Positions 24,441 to 36,225 of a DNA stretch of 64,000 nt are shown here, piece by piece. The notes under the pieces are model-generated. The model was given only the letters and a program-made list of their open reading frames with translations. It did not search any database and was not told where the DNA came from. The position numbers were made by a program, and so were the translations under genes. This DNA comes from Plantago ovata (lineage: Eukaryota; Streptophyta; Magnoliopsida; Lamiales; Plantaginaceae): NCBI GenBank assembly GCA_028274465.1, contig CM051457.1:98517982-98581981 (forward strand), in the 5' to 3' direction. Numbering within the stretch: position 1 is the stretch's first letter; each line of letters starts with the position of its first letter.

Positions 24441-26060
24441 GCAAACACGTACAAACCAAGGATCCGGGGAGAGGGGGATTAGCTGGCCGGACAGGCGGAC
24501 ATATGTATCCAACACCGACAGGCATAAGCATACAGAAGACCTTGTATGTGACATAACAAAACCAGAGTTTCAGAGAAGGCCCTGAAAAATCCAGGCAGTT
24601 TAACTCGCATGTTCTTTTGCTTGTTTCAGCTCCCGGTCACCAAAAATGTGACTGAGATGTTTTCTACAAAGCCTGGAGATCCTATACCAGCATGCTTGAC
24701 AAACAGGAGATGGACATTTCTGATAAACCAACTCTTCACTTCAATGACAATTCATGCTTCCAACTAGTAACGGAACAGAGCTGAATCAAGAGAACTTCTA
24801 AATGCTGAGAAGACATCTATTTTCTGGAAGCTTTTGATAATACGTAACAGAAACAAACGTGCAGTAGACATGTCTAAAGAAGAAGAAATATTGGTTACAG
24901 CTCCAACCATGAAACTTTTTGTTTCATCCCTAATGACCTACTGTCAATGAGGGTGGACTTGGCAAAACAAGATAGCATACCAGTTTTCAAGTAATGAAGT
25001 ACTCGATGATCGAAGCAAAAATATTTGAAGAAACGATTACCTTGTACAATTAAATCTAGCTTGAAGCATAATGAGATTCGAGTTGCGACTGCGAACAAAG
25101 AACAAAATAAGATACGCTAAATGCAAATAAACTACGGGGGTAAATAAACATTTAAAGACTAGCCAATGAGATCTTTACTAGGTAACAAGATCAAGACTCA
25201 AATAGATGTTCATTTAAAACGTATATCTATTACCATTTACCACACAAGTCTTTTCTGGCCATTATATCTTCCGGTGACATTTCTTGCTATATCTAGTTGC
25301 AACACCTGAAGGTATAATATCGACAAGGATAACTATGTTTAATATCAACTTACTTGGGAAAGTACGTTCAATTACATGATTACATCCACTGGGAGATTGA
25401 ACAAGATGGAACACATGGAAATGAAGAAAATAAACAGCAAAACGGCAGGATTCCGGATGAAAAAGATATTCTGTGGCTAATTCAAATGCAACCCCTTCAA
25501 ACCTATCTAAGTTTATCTCTGAAATCTCCTCTTTCTTAAACCTAATACAGTATTTTTTCAAGAACTACCATACTCAGTTGATTGTGCTCCAAGCCACTAC
25601 AATAATATAAAGTGACCATGCCTTCATTCAGGCAATTCACAGTTGACAGAGGTTTATGCAAAATAGCAGCTAGCCTGAATCATCGCAGTTTACTGGCTTA
25701 ACGTACGTATCAGAGATGGTATCTTTGTCTAACAAGTCCCCAACATGCTAATGCACAATTCATCCTAGAACTACAAGTTAACATAGCATAAGTAGAACCG
25801 CAAGACTAATTCAACATCCGAATCGATTAACATCAAACCACATTCATCAATACAAGAACAAAGAATCATTCTTAAACCATGAATAAACTTTAAAGAAAAA
25901 AACAAGGGCTCTCATCAGTCATCACAACAAACTAACACCCATTGCTATTTACCTTTTTTCTCTTCTCCGCCTTAAGCCCTCTTCCTCACAACAGAGAATC
26001 GATCTCTTCGTTTTTCGTTCTCTTACGCCCTGATCACGCCCATCTCTTCGTTTCGTTCTC
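24441..26060. other. Intergenic, no gene recognised
   Basis: No coding sequence that I can support. Several short open frames on both strands lack domains or codon-like character. The last few hundred bases may be the 3' UTR of the minus-strand ORF at 26061. Confidence 0.45.
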
Positions 26061-26429
26061 TCACACTCTCAAGAACTTATCACTGACACAAAACTGGCAC
26101 ACATCACCCAAACGCGGCCTACAATAACAACAAAACTCAGGCCCCTTAAAATCCTCCACACCATTCAACGCATCAGCAACCAAATCGGAAGAAAACTTCC
26201 TCTTAAAACCTAATTTCCCCTTTTCCGTGCTGCTTTCTGCCAAAGAACATTCCGGTTTCGAAGACAAGACACAGATTTCGAGAGCATGAGCGATCCTCTG
26301 TATCTTCTTTTCCTTAGCCCTTGCATTAACCTTACACATCGCTCTTATACAACCCATTCGGTTGCTCTCACGGTTCAGATTTAGGCCTTCCAAGTTCAGC
26401 TCCGCCGTCTTGTCAGCACCTCCTCCCAT
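26061..26429 (-). CDS. Uncharacterised 122-aa protein
   Basis: Single-exon ORF starting MGGGADKTAELNLEGLNLN and ending FCVSDKFLRV. It is basic, with a lysine-rich middle (NARAKEKKIQRIAHALEIC, GKLGFKRKFSSDLVADAL) and a Cys-rich tail, CCYCRPRLGDVCQFC, that could bind a metal. There is no signal peptide or membrane segment. Upstream on the minus strand, around 26540-26550, is a TATATATA box about 110 bp before the ATG, and the leader (26430-26530) is GA-rich, so a transcribed gene is plausible. I do not recognise the family; it may be a lineage-specific nuclear protein or a truncated gene. Confidence 0.55.
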   Translation of the reverse strand: MGGGADKTAELNLEGLNLNRESNRMGCIRAMCKVNARAKEKKIQRIAHALEICVLSSKPECSLAESSTEKGKLGFKRKFSSDLVADALNGVEDFKGPEFCCYCRPRLGDVCQFCVSDKFLRV

Positions 26430-28208
26430 CGGATTGGTAAATTCGAGACCACCAATTCAACAAACGCAGAGAATGGATGGAGAATTAGGGTTTTGGTAGT
26501 TGGGAGAATTGGGAATTTGGGATTGACTGCATTTTCACGCTATATATATAAAAAATAAAATGACCCACACAATTTGGGAAACCTTTCCCGTTAAAAGTTA
26601 CTCGGTCTATTCCAAAACTAATTTGTTTTTTAATTTATAAATTAAAAACAAAACTCGTCTAAAAAAAGTTGCACCGTTTTGACTTTTTACGGTCAACAGA
26701 ATTGAAGTTTGACTACAAATTACTCTTATGATATTAAAATATTTATTAAAATTATATTATGAAACTTTCATCCTAAATTTTGTTAAATAATCTAGTCCCG
26801 AATCCCGATGGATACCCGAATTAATATTTGCATTATTTATTCCTATTTTTGTTTATGATATCATTTCACACATTATAACATTATAATTGCATGTACTTCT
26901 ACTGTTTTACGTACAGGTGATTGAGGATATGATTTGCTAATTTTGCTGTATTAATTTGTTTAGCACTTAATTAGCTACTCTCTGACAAATTGTCAAATTT
27001 ACACTTGCAATTGATATGCAATTTGATAAACAGATTCTAGCATTGATCGTGTTTACTAAGATACACAATTTCATACATATACATACAGTTTCTAGCATAG
27101 ACATCCTAGACGGTGATAGTAAGAATATCGGATACCGACTATTCCATTTCGTTTTAAACTTTTTCCCCTTTTTCTATTGTTCATGATGGTTTATTTGTTA
27201 AGTCAGATTATATACACGATAGGGTAATCCGATCCCGAACCGATATTTTATGGGTACCCGATTGCGGGTACCCGAAAAAAATAGGGTCGAAATTGGAATG
27301 CATAAAATCAAACCCGTAGTCTTATCGCGCTTAAAGCAACAGCACGAACACGCTTTTTTCAAAGTATCCAAGACGATGATACAAATATTCATTGCGAATT
27401 TAGTTTAATGATTATATCTGCTCTCCTCAAAAATAGAGAAAGGCTTAAGTATTTGGATTCGAAAGGGAAAGTTTGACTTGCGCCCACCCCTAGAAGTAGG
27501 ATATGTAAATTTGCCGTTAAAAAAAAAAAAAGTTTTTGCACCTCTTATCATTAAGTTGTAAGGTTAAAACGATTTTGAGTTGAGAGTGATTTTTGGATTA
27601 CTATTAAGTCTAAGGTTAAAACGATTTTGGGTTGAGAGTGATTTCTTGGATTATTATTAAGTTTTAAGGTCAAAACCATAAGATGGACTGGTAGGCGGTA
27701 CGTAGGCTACATTTGACAGATGGAATTGTGAGTAATTTGATTGGTCGGAGTTGGAGGATAATTAAGGTTTTTGTGTATTCAGATGATTGTCAGAGTGATG
27801 CGTACGAAAGTATACTGAAGTAGAGTTTTGCAAAGATGATCCAATACAATTTGTTGAAGCATCACAAGTGTGCCATAAACCGTGCATGCTTGGAACTCCG
27901 GTTCGCGTTTTCTTATAAAACATGGTTAGTTTTACACTTTTACCACTGTTCTATATTGGTGATCGTTTTAATCTTCTTTTTCTCCTTTTTCTTTCGTTTG
28001 ATGCATGCTTACTCTATGTATATTGTTTTGGCGAACAAAACTAAGCACATGGGATGATTTATCTTGTATATATCGTCAATTTTTAATTATACGCATGTAG
28101 AATTAACCCACATGTGAGCATTCAAGTGTCATAATGTAAGCTTTGATATTATCGTGTGAATAATCTGTAAGACTAAATATGGAAAATGGTTGATCTCGTA
28201 TGTTATAT
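26430..28208. other. Intergenic with repeat remnants
   Basis: Contains the presumed promoter of the 122-aa ORF, GGGTACCCG-type palindromes at about 27225-27290 like those near 3700, and a short direct repeat near 27555-27665 (AAGGTTAAAACGATTTTGRG twice). No gene seen. Confidence 0.45.
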
Positions 28209-31190
28209 TATTTATTTTTTTGAAACAGCAAAACTTTCATTAAACCCAAAAAATGTACATGAATAAGAAGGGTATACCCCAATCGTGACACAAGATATAT
28301 CACAAAGATCAAGTACACAAGAGGGTCCAAATAACCAGTGAAGCTACTGGAAGTGACAAGACGGCACGAAACCCGAAAGACTCTAGCTAAGCTATGATCT
28401 CCGGAGGATCTAAAACTCAAGCGAAGACTGTAACAAAGGCTCATCCGAACTCCAGAACAAAATCTGTGATTCGAAAACCGACGAAAATCGAGCCCGCACT
28501 CCCACAGCTCCCAGGGCGATGATGCATCACCACAACCCCACTTCCAACTCATGAGAGCGACAGTCTAAAACACTTAAATTCCCGCTTGACACACATCCCT
28601 CGGGTTTAAATGAAACAAAGGTGAACACGCCAAAACCGAGGCTCCAAGCTTGAACAATCTGTACGTCCCTAGCAAAACCAAAACGCACACAAGTAAAAAC
28701 CAAAGTTAGCTGCTAGTACCCAATCCAGTAACTCGGAGTACGCAACGCCACAACCCATGTCGGCACGCCAAACAGGCGACCCACAGCAACCGACGAAGGC
28801 GCGCCCAGCCTGCAAAAGAGCAAGACAAACACGAAACTGTTAATAGCACAAGACAGAACCATCCCACGCCAACCCACAGCAGGAGGCCAAACAAGCGACC
28901 CACAACAACCGACGGAATGCTCGCCCAACCTGCAAGAAAGCGACAAACACGAAACGGTTAACAGCACAAGAGATGTGCGCCGGCCAGAAACCAACCATCC
29001 CACGCCCGACAATGCGTTCATCCAACAATCTACGCGCCTAACACCTGCACACAAATGCAACACACACAGCAACAAAGCCCCACGCAAACCTGAACAGAAA
29101 CACCCCTAGTGCCAACATAAACGTGGCTCTAACAACCACGAAGAGAACTGATAAGTGTCGGCCAACTTACCTTTGCAGCGTGCCCAATTCCATACCAAGA
29201 ACTTGACCTTATCTACCACTTCTGCCGACGCCAACCTTACATCCTTAAATATGCGCTCGTTTCGAGCCAACCAAACGCTCCAACACACCCCATGAACCAG
29301 CGCAACTCGTAGATGACTATCCAAACCAGGAGACGTAAAAGGCTTCCCTTCAAGAACCTCCAAGACTAAATTAACCAAGGTAAAATCACACCCCACCCAC
29401 GTCGCCACACCCCTCCACACCTCCTGCACAAAGGAACAACCCACAAAAGATGTATCACATTCTCCTCTCCATCATCACAAAAATGGCAAACATTAGCCAC
29501 CGACTCATGAAGTATACGCCTCTGCAACAAATTATCCATTGTCGGCACTCGATCCCACGTCAATTTCCACAGAAAACCCGAGACTTTCAGCGGAACCCAA
29601 GATACCCAAATGAACTTCTTCCAAACCAAACCAACGGGCCGACCCACCTCATTACCGTTCACCGTCGCGGCACACTGTGCAAGGTACCCCAACCGGACCG
29701 TGTACGGACCATCCGCCCCATCCCTCCACCGCCACACATCTGGGAGCTCATCCGACAACTGAACCGTACTGCACATCGACTTCAACCCCTCCAACAACTC
29801 CTCCCAACGAAACAACCTCCTACGCCAATCCCAATGCGAATCAGGTCCCAACCTATCAGCAATAACGCACTGCTTATCCCTCTCCACACTATACAACCGT
29901 GGAAACACATCTTTAAGAGCCAACCCACCACCAAGCCAAGCCACCTCCCAGAAACTAGTCTCCCTCCCAGAACCCACACTCACTCCCAGATTCTCAGAAA
30001 ACCAGCTACAAGAAGCAACCCTTGACACTAGATTCCGCCACCAAGTAGACCATCTCTTAACACAAGAACGATTCTCCTTAACAGCAGATACACACTCCCA
30101 CAAGGAACCATACTTGGAATTCAAAACCCTCACCCACAAACCCGACTGATCATGCAACAAGCTCCACGCCCACTTCCCTAGAAGAGCTAAATTAAAACGG
30201 CGCAAGTCCTTCACTCCTAGCCCACCTTCCTCCTTTGACAAACACACCGTTTCCCATTTAATCCAAGCCAACTTCCTCTCCTCAACTCGTGACGCACCCC
30301 ATAGGAAATTACGTTGGATTGAAGTGAGCTCATTAATAATAGACACAGGTGCATAGAAGAAAGATAAGAAATAAATCGGCAAGGCACCAAGCACCGACTT
30401 CAGCAACACTATCCGACCACCAAATGAGAGAAACTTATGTTCCCATTGCCCTAACTTTTTCCTCACCCGCTCCACTACCACCTTCCACATCGCAAGCCGA
30501 CTCTCCTTCTCCCCTACCGGCAAACCTAGATACACAAACGGAAGACAACCAACTTGGCAATTCAACCGAAGAGCCCACTGTGACACGAGCCTATCTTCCA
30601 CCCCCACGCCCACAAGACAACTCTTTCGAAAATTAATCTTCAAACCAGAGACACCTTCAAAACACCGTAAGATAGACTTCAAAACCAGAATATTAGACTC
30701 CGAAGCCTCGCCAAAAAAGATGGTATCATCAGCAAACTGAAGATGGGAAACAGAAACACCCTCCCGCCCCACCCTAAACGGTGAAAAAGCCCCTTCGGCG
30801 ACGGCTTTCTTCATCATCATACTTAACCCTTCCGCCACAATAAGAAAAAGAAAAGGAGATAACGGATCCCCTTGTCTCAAACCTCTACCCAAAGTGAACT
30901 CCTTCGCCGGACTACCATTCACCAGAACAGAAGAACTAGCCGACGACACACACTCCATCACCCACCTTACCCAACGCGAACCAAATCCCAATCTACGCAT
31001 CATATCCTCCAAAAAATCCCACCGCACAGAATCGTAAGCCTTTTCGAAATCAATCTTGAAGGCAAATAAACCCCTCTTCGTCTTCTTCACCTCACCCTCA
31101 GTTCATTTTAAATCCTGCTCTGTCTTTGGAAAATGCCTTCCACAACCTCATTCGCCACTAGAATACTAGCTCTTGACAGGAGCAGCAAGC
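28209..31190 (-). mobile_element. L1-like LINE, 5'-truncated, minus strand
   Basis: Reads right to left. The reverse transcriptase ORF (31090-29366, 574 aa) has FKIDFEKAYDSVRWDF, the LRQGDPLSP block and the catalytic FADD (in LQFADDTIFFG), then a zf-RVT domain with CHFCDDGEENVIHLLW. Just after HLLW a one-base loss shifts the frame; the rest continues in the ORF at 29444-29106 (WVGCDFTLVNLVLEVLEG...). Upstream of 31090 the protein homology continues in a broken frame (SILVANEVVE, about 31175), then stops, so ORF1, the endonuclease and the first RT blocks are lost. The 3' UTR ends at about 28209 with GTTTCAAAAAAATAAATAA. It also contains a 119-bp tandem repeat. This copy cannot move on its own. 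Confidence 0.9.
28771..29008. repeat. Tandem repeat, 119-bp period, two copies
   Basis: In the 3' non-coding part of the LINE. Copy one starts at 28771 and copy two at 28890; both hold GCGACCCACARCAACCGACG, CAAACACGAAACKGTTAA and ACCATCCCACGCC. The second copy has a small insertion before the last motif. Confidence 0.75.
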
Positions 31191-31510
31191 CCGACGGAAC
31201 AGGGCCACCAACTCCAAGGGGCCTCCAGCCCAAGTCTTCAAGTCCCATATCATGCTTCTATTTCTATGTAACTAAAAAAAAAAAAAGAAAAGAAAAAAAA
31301 AAAAAACGATTCCCTTCCGTCTTAATTCTTCATCTTTTTTCTTTCTACCGCAAATTCTTCAATGTTCTCAATCCATAATTAGTCATCAATGATCAGCTAT
31401 TCCCAATAACATAATTGTTGTTTTTCTTTGAGTATAAATAAGATGAATTGTAATCTTATTTTACACAATCCAAATCATCTTATTGTCCTTCTTCTCTTAG
31501 TTTGGTGCAA

Positions 31511-31543
<33 letters not shown>

Positions 31544-32320
31544 GTAAAGTGGTGCAACATATTGATTTTAATAAACAATCAAGTAAAGATTTCGATGCTG
31601 TTTCATAATTGGATTTGTAATCTTCTTTGAAATTTAGGGGTAACTTTTATTCAATGTTTTTATTTTAATCTGAGTGTATAAATAGAAGCTAAATGTTTAT
31701 GGTTAGTGAATTACATTTTTAGGCCGTCTGATTCACTACCACTAGTTCTTAATTTAATTATTTGTATTTTCTTAATGAATTGTTTGTAATTTGACTTAAT
31801 TTAATAATTTGAAATATATAAGAAAGTAATTTCAATAACTTGCATATTTATTGTGTATATGATTTTTTTTTCTATTATATCAATGTTACTTGGGGACTCT
31901 CACAAGGAGCATTAGTTGAAGTTTGGCACAGGGCCACTAAAACCTCCAAGACAGCCCTGATTAATTATATAGGTGTAGATCTAACTAGTGTTGTTATGCG
32001 AGTTGAGCCTCACCGAGGGCTCGCTTGATAAGTATTTCGTGCCGAGCTATACTCGATCGCCAGTGATGAGCTCAAGCTATTTTTTACTTTGATAGAAATC
32101 CAATCTGACTATGTGGTTCATTGTTTCCGCATGAAGTAGCAGCCGCATGAGATTATCTGAATGAAGTCAAAATCGAATGAAGCACACACATTATCCAATC
32201 TGACTATGTGGTTCATTGTTTCAATGTTACACAATAAAGTCAAAATCGAATGAAGCACACACATTAAGTTACCAAAAATGAATTTTTCCATCAATAAAAA
32301 ATCTCAAGTACCGATGATGT
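31191..32320. other. Intergenic with homopolymers and a duplicated segment
   Basis: Has A-rich and T-rich tracts (31273-31305, 31512-31542) and, at about 32099-32265, two copies of CCAATCTGACTATGTGGTTC ... AATCGAATGAAGCACACACA separated by about 100 bp. No gene. Confidence 0.5.
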
Positions 32321-32833
32321 TTGCTCGATGCTTGGTTTTATTTGGTTGGTGTAGTTGTGGGACAGACAGGTACATTCAAAGGGGAGTTTGTTATTTTGTG
32401 GTACTCTATAAGGTTTGACTTATTTTGGTAGTCTAAGGGTTGCTATCAAACGGAAGCCGAATGACTGTCGCTCCCATGAGCTAGAAGTGGGGTTGTGATG
32501 GTGCATCATCGCCCTGGGAGCTATGAAAGTGGGGGCTCGCTTTATCTGGTTTCGAATCACATGCTTTCTTTTGGAGTTCGATGACCCATGGTTTATAGTA
32601 TGAGGTTTCAGCTTTAGATTCTCGGGGGATCATAGCATAACTATAGTCTGTTGGGTTTCGTGCCGGTTTGGTTGCTCTATTAGCCTCATTGGTTATTTGC
32701 ACCCTCCTTGTACTTGTAGTTTTGTGATACATCTTGTATCATGATTGGGGTATACCGCTCTTATTCTTGTACAAAATTATTGACTTAATGGCTTAATGAA
32801 CTTTTTTGCTTTTTGGTGTTTAAAAAAGAAATA
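32320..32833 (+). mobile_element. LINE 3' end, second copy, plus strand
   Basis: From 32463 onward the sequence matches the 3' UTR of the minus-strand LINE at 28209, in the opposite orientation: ACTGTCGCTC, CATGAG, GAAGTGGGGTTGTG, GCATCATCGCCCTGGGAGCT, GGGTTTCGTGCCG, ATGATTGGGGTATACC and the terminal TTAATGAA with an A-rich tail. Similarity is weaker before 32463. It is a heavily 5'-truncated insertion with about 80% apparent identity by eye (not computed). Confidence 0.75.
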
Positions 32834-33118
32834 AAAAATCTCAAGTACTACATCCAAAATGTGGCCAATTTTCTTGTTTATCAATCCGGAGGTTTGAAAT
32901 ATATTATTCGAATTATCTCTGCGTTTACATGAAACTTAAGCAAAATTCAAGGGGTGTTTATGTAAATTTCCCTAAAAGAAATTTTAATTCAACGACTTTT
33001 AAACGCGCTATCCCTAATATCTCATCCTCCCTCCCTCCATAAGAACACATGAATCACTTTCTTTTCTTTCTGCTCATTTGTTATTGATCAACCATTAAAC
33101 ATTAAACATTAACCAAAC

Positions 33119-34361
33119 ATGGGCAAAATAACATCTGAAACACAAGGAGTAACAGCAAATTAACCATTTCAGCCATAACCATCCTCTCAAGCTCATCAAC
33201 CACTATGTAAACAACACCACTCCATCATCTTGTGCAGCCTGTAATCTCCACCCCTCAGGTCTCATCTACACCTGCACAACATGTCCCTTTTTCCTCCAAA
33301 AGAATTGTTTCGAAATGCCGAATAGAATCAATCACCCTTGTCACAAGGCCCATCCATTGACCCTTGGCAAAGCCAGCTTACCCCCGACGACCTCTTTAGC
33401 TGCGACGCTTGTGGCGAACATGGCACTGGATTCTCCTACCAGTGCAAGCCGTGCGGTGTGGACTATCATATACTATGCGCGGTGAAGCCGTTATCTGTCA
33501 TCCACGGTTTTCATGCGTATAAGCTTGATCTGACGTTTCAGTCCCCATATATATGGACCGGTCCCTTTCTGCTGTGACATTTGTAAGGTGAACGGGTCGA
33601 ATCACTGGCTTTATAGGTGTCATTCGTGTGGATTCAACACTCATTTGAAGTGTGCTAGTTCACCTGTACAACAACCACAACCACAAGTGGCCAGTAACTT
33701 ATAGTCACAGGTTAGGTCTGCGGATCCTTATCAGATCATGATGAATGCTCGACAGACGCAGCAGAACGCTTTGTTGCAGAATTCGGCAACTGGGATACCT
33801 GTTGCATCACCAATATTTGGGCCTCAAGTTGGGGTTATAGATAGTAATGAATTAGTTTTGCAGGCGATACTTCAAATGGCTAGGAACAACAACGCAATCA
33901 CACAGGCGTATCTAGCTAGCGCGATGAGTGGTGGAACTGCTGGAGGTTCACAGCAGCTGATGCAATTGATTTCTGCAATGAACAGGTAAATTCAAGAAAA
34001 TACTATAAAATTATAAAAGACTTGGCAATGATTAGCAAGTTTGATCACTGACAACTTAGTGTTCAGCAGGTCTGATGACTGATTTCATTTTTTTATAGAG
34101 ATGGTATAAATACATGCAAATCGCGTAAATCTAATATTCCCAGAGAAGTACAGAACACAGAATCCACATGATGATTTTCTTGTACCATACAATGCTTATC
34201 TCTTGATTCTATACAGGATGAATGGTTTGGGAGGAGGAGGCGGAACGGATATATTGCAGACGTTGGGTGGCGGAAATGGTGTTGATCTTGGAGGATTACT
34301 CGGAGGAGCAGGAGGACTTGATCTTGGTGGGTTACTTGGAGGATTTGGTTTTGTAAGTTAA
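33119..34361 (+). pseudogene. DC1 (C1-like) domain protein pseudogene
   Basis: DC1 proteins are plant Cys/His-rich, zinc-binding proteins. Translating in shifting frames gives FSHNHPLKL, CAACNLHPSGLIYTCTTCPF, NHPCHKAHPLTL, then SCDACGEHGTGFSYQCKPCG, then CCDICKVNGSNHWLYRCHSC, i.e. about three C1-like units. Changes of frame are needed near 33160, 33355 and 33550, and a TAG interrupts at 33702-33704. The C-terminal part is Q/N-rich and ends glycine-rich (LGGLLGGAGGLDLGG), across an intron 33986-34216 with normal borders (the stop ends at 34361). The many lesions and absence of one open frame point to a pseudogene; sequencing indels are a weaker alternative because a base substitution stop is also present. 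Confidence 0.75.
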
Positions 34362-34473
34362 AAGTTAATTAATGGCCTAAAGACACTTGTTTTTCTTTAA
34401 TGATTGCTTGGTTGGGTTTCTTCTGTGTTCGGTTTAAGCCTTTTAACGTGCTGTACTTGTAACTTTTTATAAC

Positions 34474-35148
34474 TTGAAGTTCTCAATTTTGCGTATTGGT
34501 GTGTCCCTCCTGTTGGGTCGACCGGCTGACTATCTCAATCTCAATCGGGTGCATCCCGGTGAAAACCCGGCGAAGGAACTTGAAGTACATTCTGAGTTTG
34601 TGACTCCTCTGCTTACTGGTAGTGAGAAATATGATGTGAGGCCATGTTGTGTTTACAACTTGGTGGAGGAAGTTGAATCAGTAGAGTGGTATGACATATT
34701 GGTAGATGTCGGCCAATTGTTTGGGGAAGATGAGCTTGTAGAATTGGATGAAATATTGATGGATGTTGACAAACTGTTTGGGGAAGATGAGTTAGTTGAG
34801 TTGGATGCAATATTGGTAGATGCACACAAACTGTTTGATGAAATTCCTGAGAGAAATGTGAAGGTTTTAGAGGGTGTTGAGTGGGAGACAAATGTATTAT
34901 GTGATGTCCATAAGTTGTTTGGTGAAGATGAACAAATGGAAGCTGATGATATATTGATTGATGTTCGCTATTTGTTTGATAAAGTAAGTCCGGTGGATAG
35001 GCATTTGGTCACTTGGAATTCAATGATTTCTGGGTATGCTTCTAGTGGACTTGGTATGGCGGCTGTTTGGACGTTTGAAGATGTGATACAAGCTGGGGCA
35101 AGCATTTGGGCTTCTTTACTGGCAGCTGGTAGATGCCATAGCATTTAG
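34474..35148 (+). CDS. ORF of 224 aa with PPR-like tail and internal repeats
   Basis: The ORF has repeats of an acidic unit of about 25 residues: VDVGQLFGEDELVELDEILM, VDKLFGEDELVELDAILV, DAHKLFDEIPERNV, DVHKLFGEDEQMEADDILI and DVRYLFDKV. The third resembles the PPR phrase ARKLFDEMPERNV, and the C-terminus has VTWNSMISGYASSGLGMAA, classic PPR wording. So it may be a rearranged fragment of a PLS-class PPR gene (organellar RNA binding) whose KLFDE segment was multiplied. PPR proteins are usually 400-700 aa; this is too short and has no intact motif series. No promoter evidence. It begins 112 bp after the DC1 pseudogene. Whether it is expressed is unknown; it may be a pseudogene. Confidence 0.4.
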   Translation: MKFSILRIGVSLLLGRPADYLNLNRVHPGENPAKELEVHSEFVTPLLTGSEKYDVRPCCVYNLVEEVESVEWYDILVDVGQLFGEDELVELDEILMDVDKLFGEDELVELDAILVDAHKLFDEIPERNVKVLEGVEWETNVLCDVHKLFGEDEQMEADDILIDVRYLFDKVSPVDRHLVTWNSMISGYASSGLGMAAVWTFEDVIQAGASIWASLLAAGRCHSI

Positions 35149-35448
35149 TTGAGCTTTCACTCGAAGAGAAATTTGTTGCTACAATTTGTCTTTGATAGAG
35201 GGAAGTGTAAGACAAAGTGGAGGTTGCTGCGGATTGTTCAACAAATGTCTTGCGGCTTTGTTTTTGATTGGGGGAAATGCAAGAATGGTGAAAAGTCTTG
35301 TTGCTTTGTTTGTGACAGAGGGAAGAGCAAAAATGGAGGATTTGTGGAATGTCCTAGTTGCTTTGAGTTTGATAGAGGGAAGTGCATGAATAGTGAATTA
35401 GTGGAGTGTATTGGTTTCTTTGTTAGGGTGAAGAGGTTGAAGAGTTGA
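35149..35448 (+). repeat. Open frame with degenerate FDRGKCK repeats
   Basis: Directly follows the previous stop in the same frame. Four units of roughly 48-70 bp encode FVFDRGKCK, FVFDWGKCK, FVCDRGKSK and FEFDRGKCM, each after a Cys/Ser-rich spacer. Repeat structure is clear; coding function is not. Confidence 0.5.
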
Positions 35449-35479
35449 TTACAAAAAGGGAGGAAATGGTGGCTCCTGT

Positions 35480-35720
35480 GAAGAAGAACTGGCAGCGGGC
35501 TAAAGGAAGGATGAAAATGCTAGTTCCTGTCAAGATCCTAGCTAGAAGAATGCAAAAAAGGGGAAGAGGCGACGTGGGAAGACTGTCATGCTATCATTGC
35601 AGAGAAGAGGCAACGTGGGAAGACTGTCATGCTATCATTGCAAAATTTCCCCAACTTGATTCTTGCAGCTTGATCATAAGGAGCAGAATTGAAGAACTTA
35701 AGCTTGTGGTCAAGCTTGTG
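35480..35720 (+). mobile_element. Ty3 chromovirus integrase/chromodomain remnant
   Basis: In two frames one reads VPVKILARRMQKRG and, further on, EEATWEDCHAIIAKFPQLD. These are the two ends of the chromodomain found at the C-terminus of chromovirus integrases. The middle is missing, and a 42-bp segment (GAGGCRACGTGGGAAGACTG...) is tandemly duplicated at 35565-35640. No other pol domain remains. The solo-LTR-like sequence at 36226 may belong to the same element. Confidence 0.6.
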
Positions 35721-36225
35721 AAGGAAAATGGAAAAGTTAGTATTCCCACAAATCTCAAGTATTGGAGAAGGTGCCTGAGAATGAGAAGATTGTTAGGCTT
35801 GTGGATATGCGTGGAGTAAATGATTTATGCGGAGTGTCACAGCAGCTTGCTTTCTTATAGCATGGCCTCTAACGAGAGCTTGAAGTCTCAGCAATACTTT
35901 AAATCACGCAAAGATCGTCTTGCCATATATCCTCTGAAGACGGTTTGGATGAATATGACGGCCCATTATATGTCTTCGGTCTCGTCATGTTGAAGTTCAT
36001 CAGCAGGAACCTGAAGTGAAGTAGAGGTGAAGCTGGCTAATTCTGGAGCTTCCGGATTAAAGTAGGGGTATTCTACTTCATCAACCATAACATCCATGTA
36101 GTGCTCAAAATTATCAGAACTGACTGTAGATTTCTCTCCATGGTGCTGGGACTGGTTCAACATATGTTGGGAGCTGTGTTGAAGATTGCGGCTGTTGAGG
36201 ACAAGCTTTTCTAAGGGGAATGGAA

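Noticed and set aside
29450..30636. Proline/threonine-rich plus-strand frames
   Set aside because: Antisense to the LINE reverse transcriptase, which has recognisable catalytic motifs.
35966..36163. 65-aa minus-strand frame beginning MLNQSQHHGEKS
   Set aside because: It has codon-like character and might be a fragment of a transcription factor C-terminus, but I could not identify a family or splice sites.
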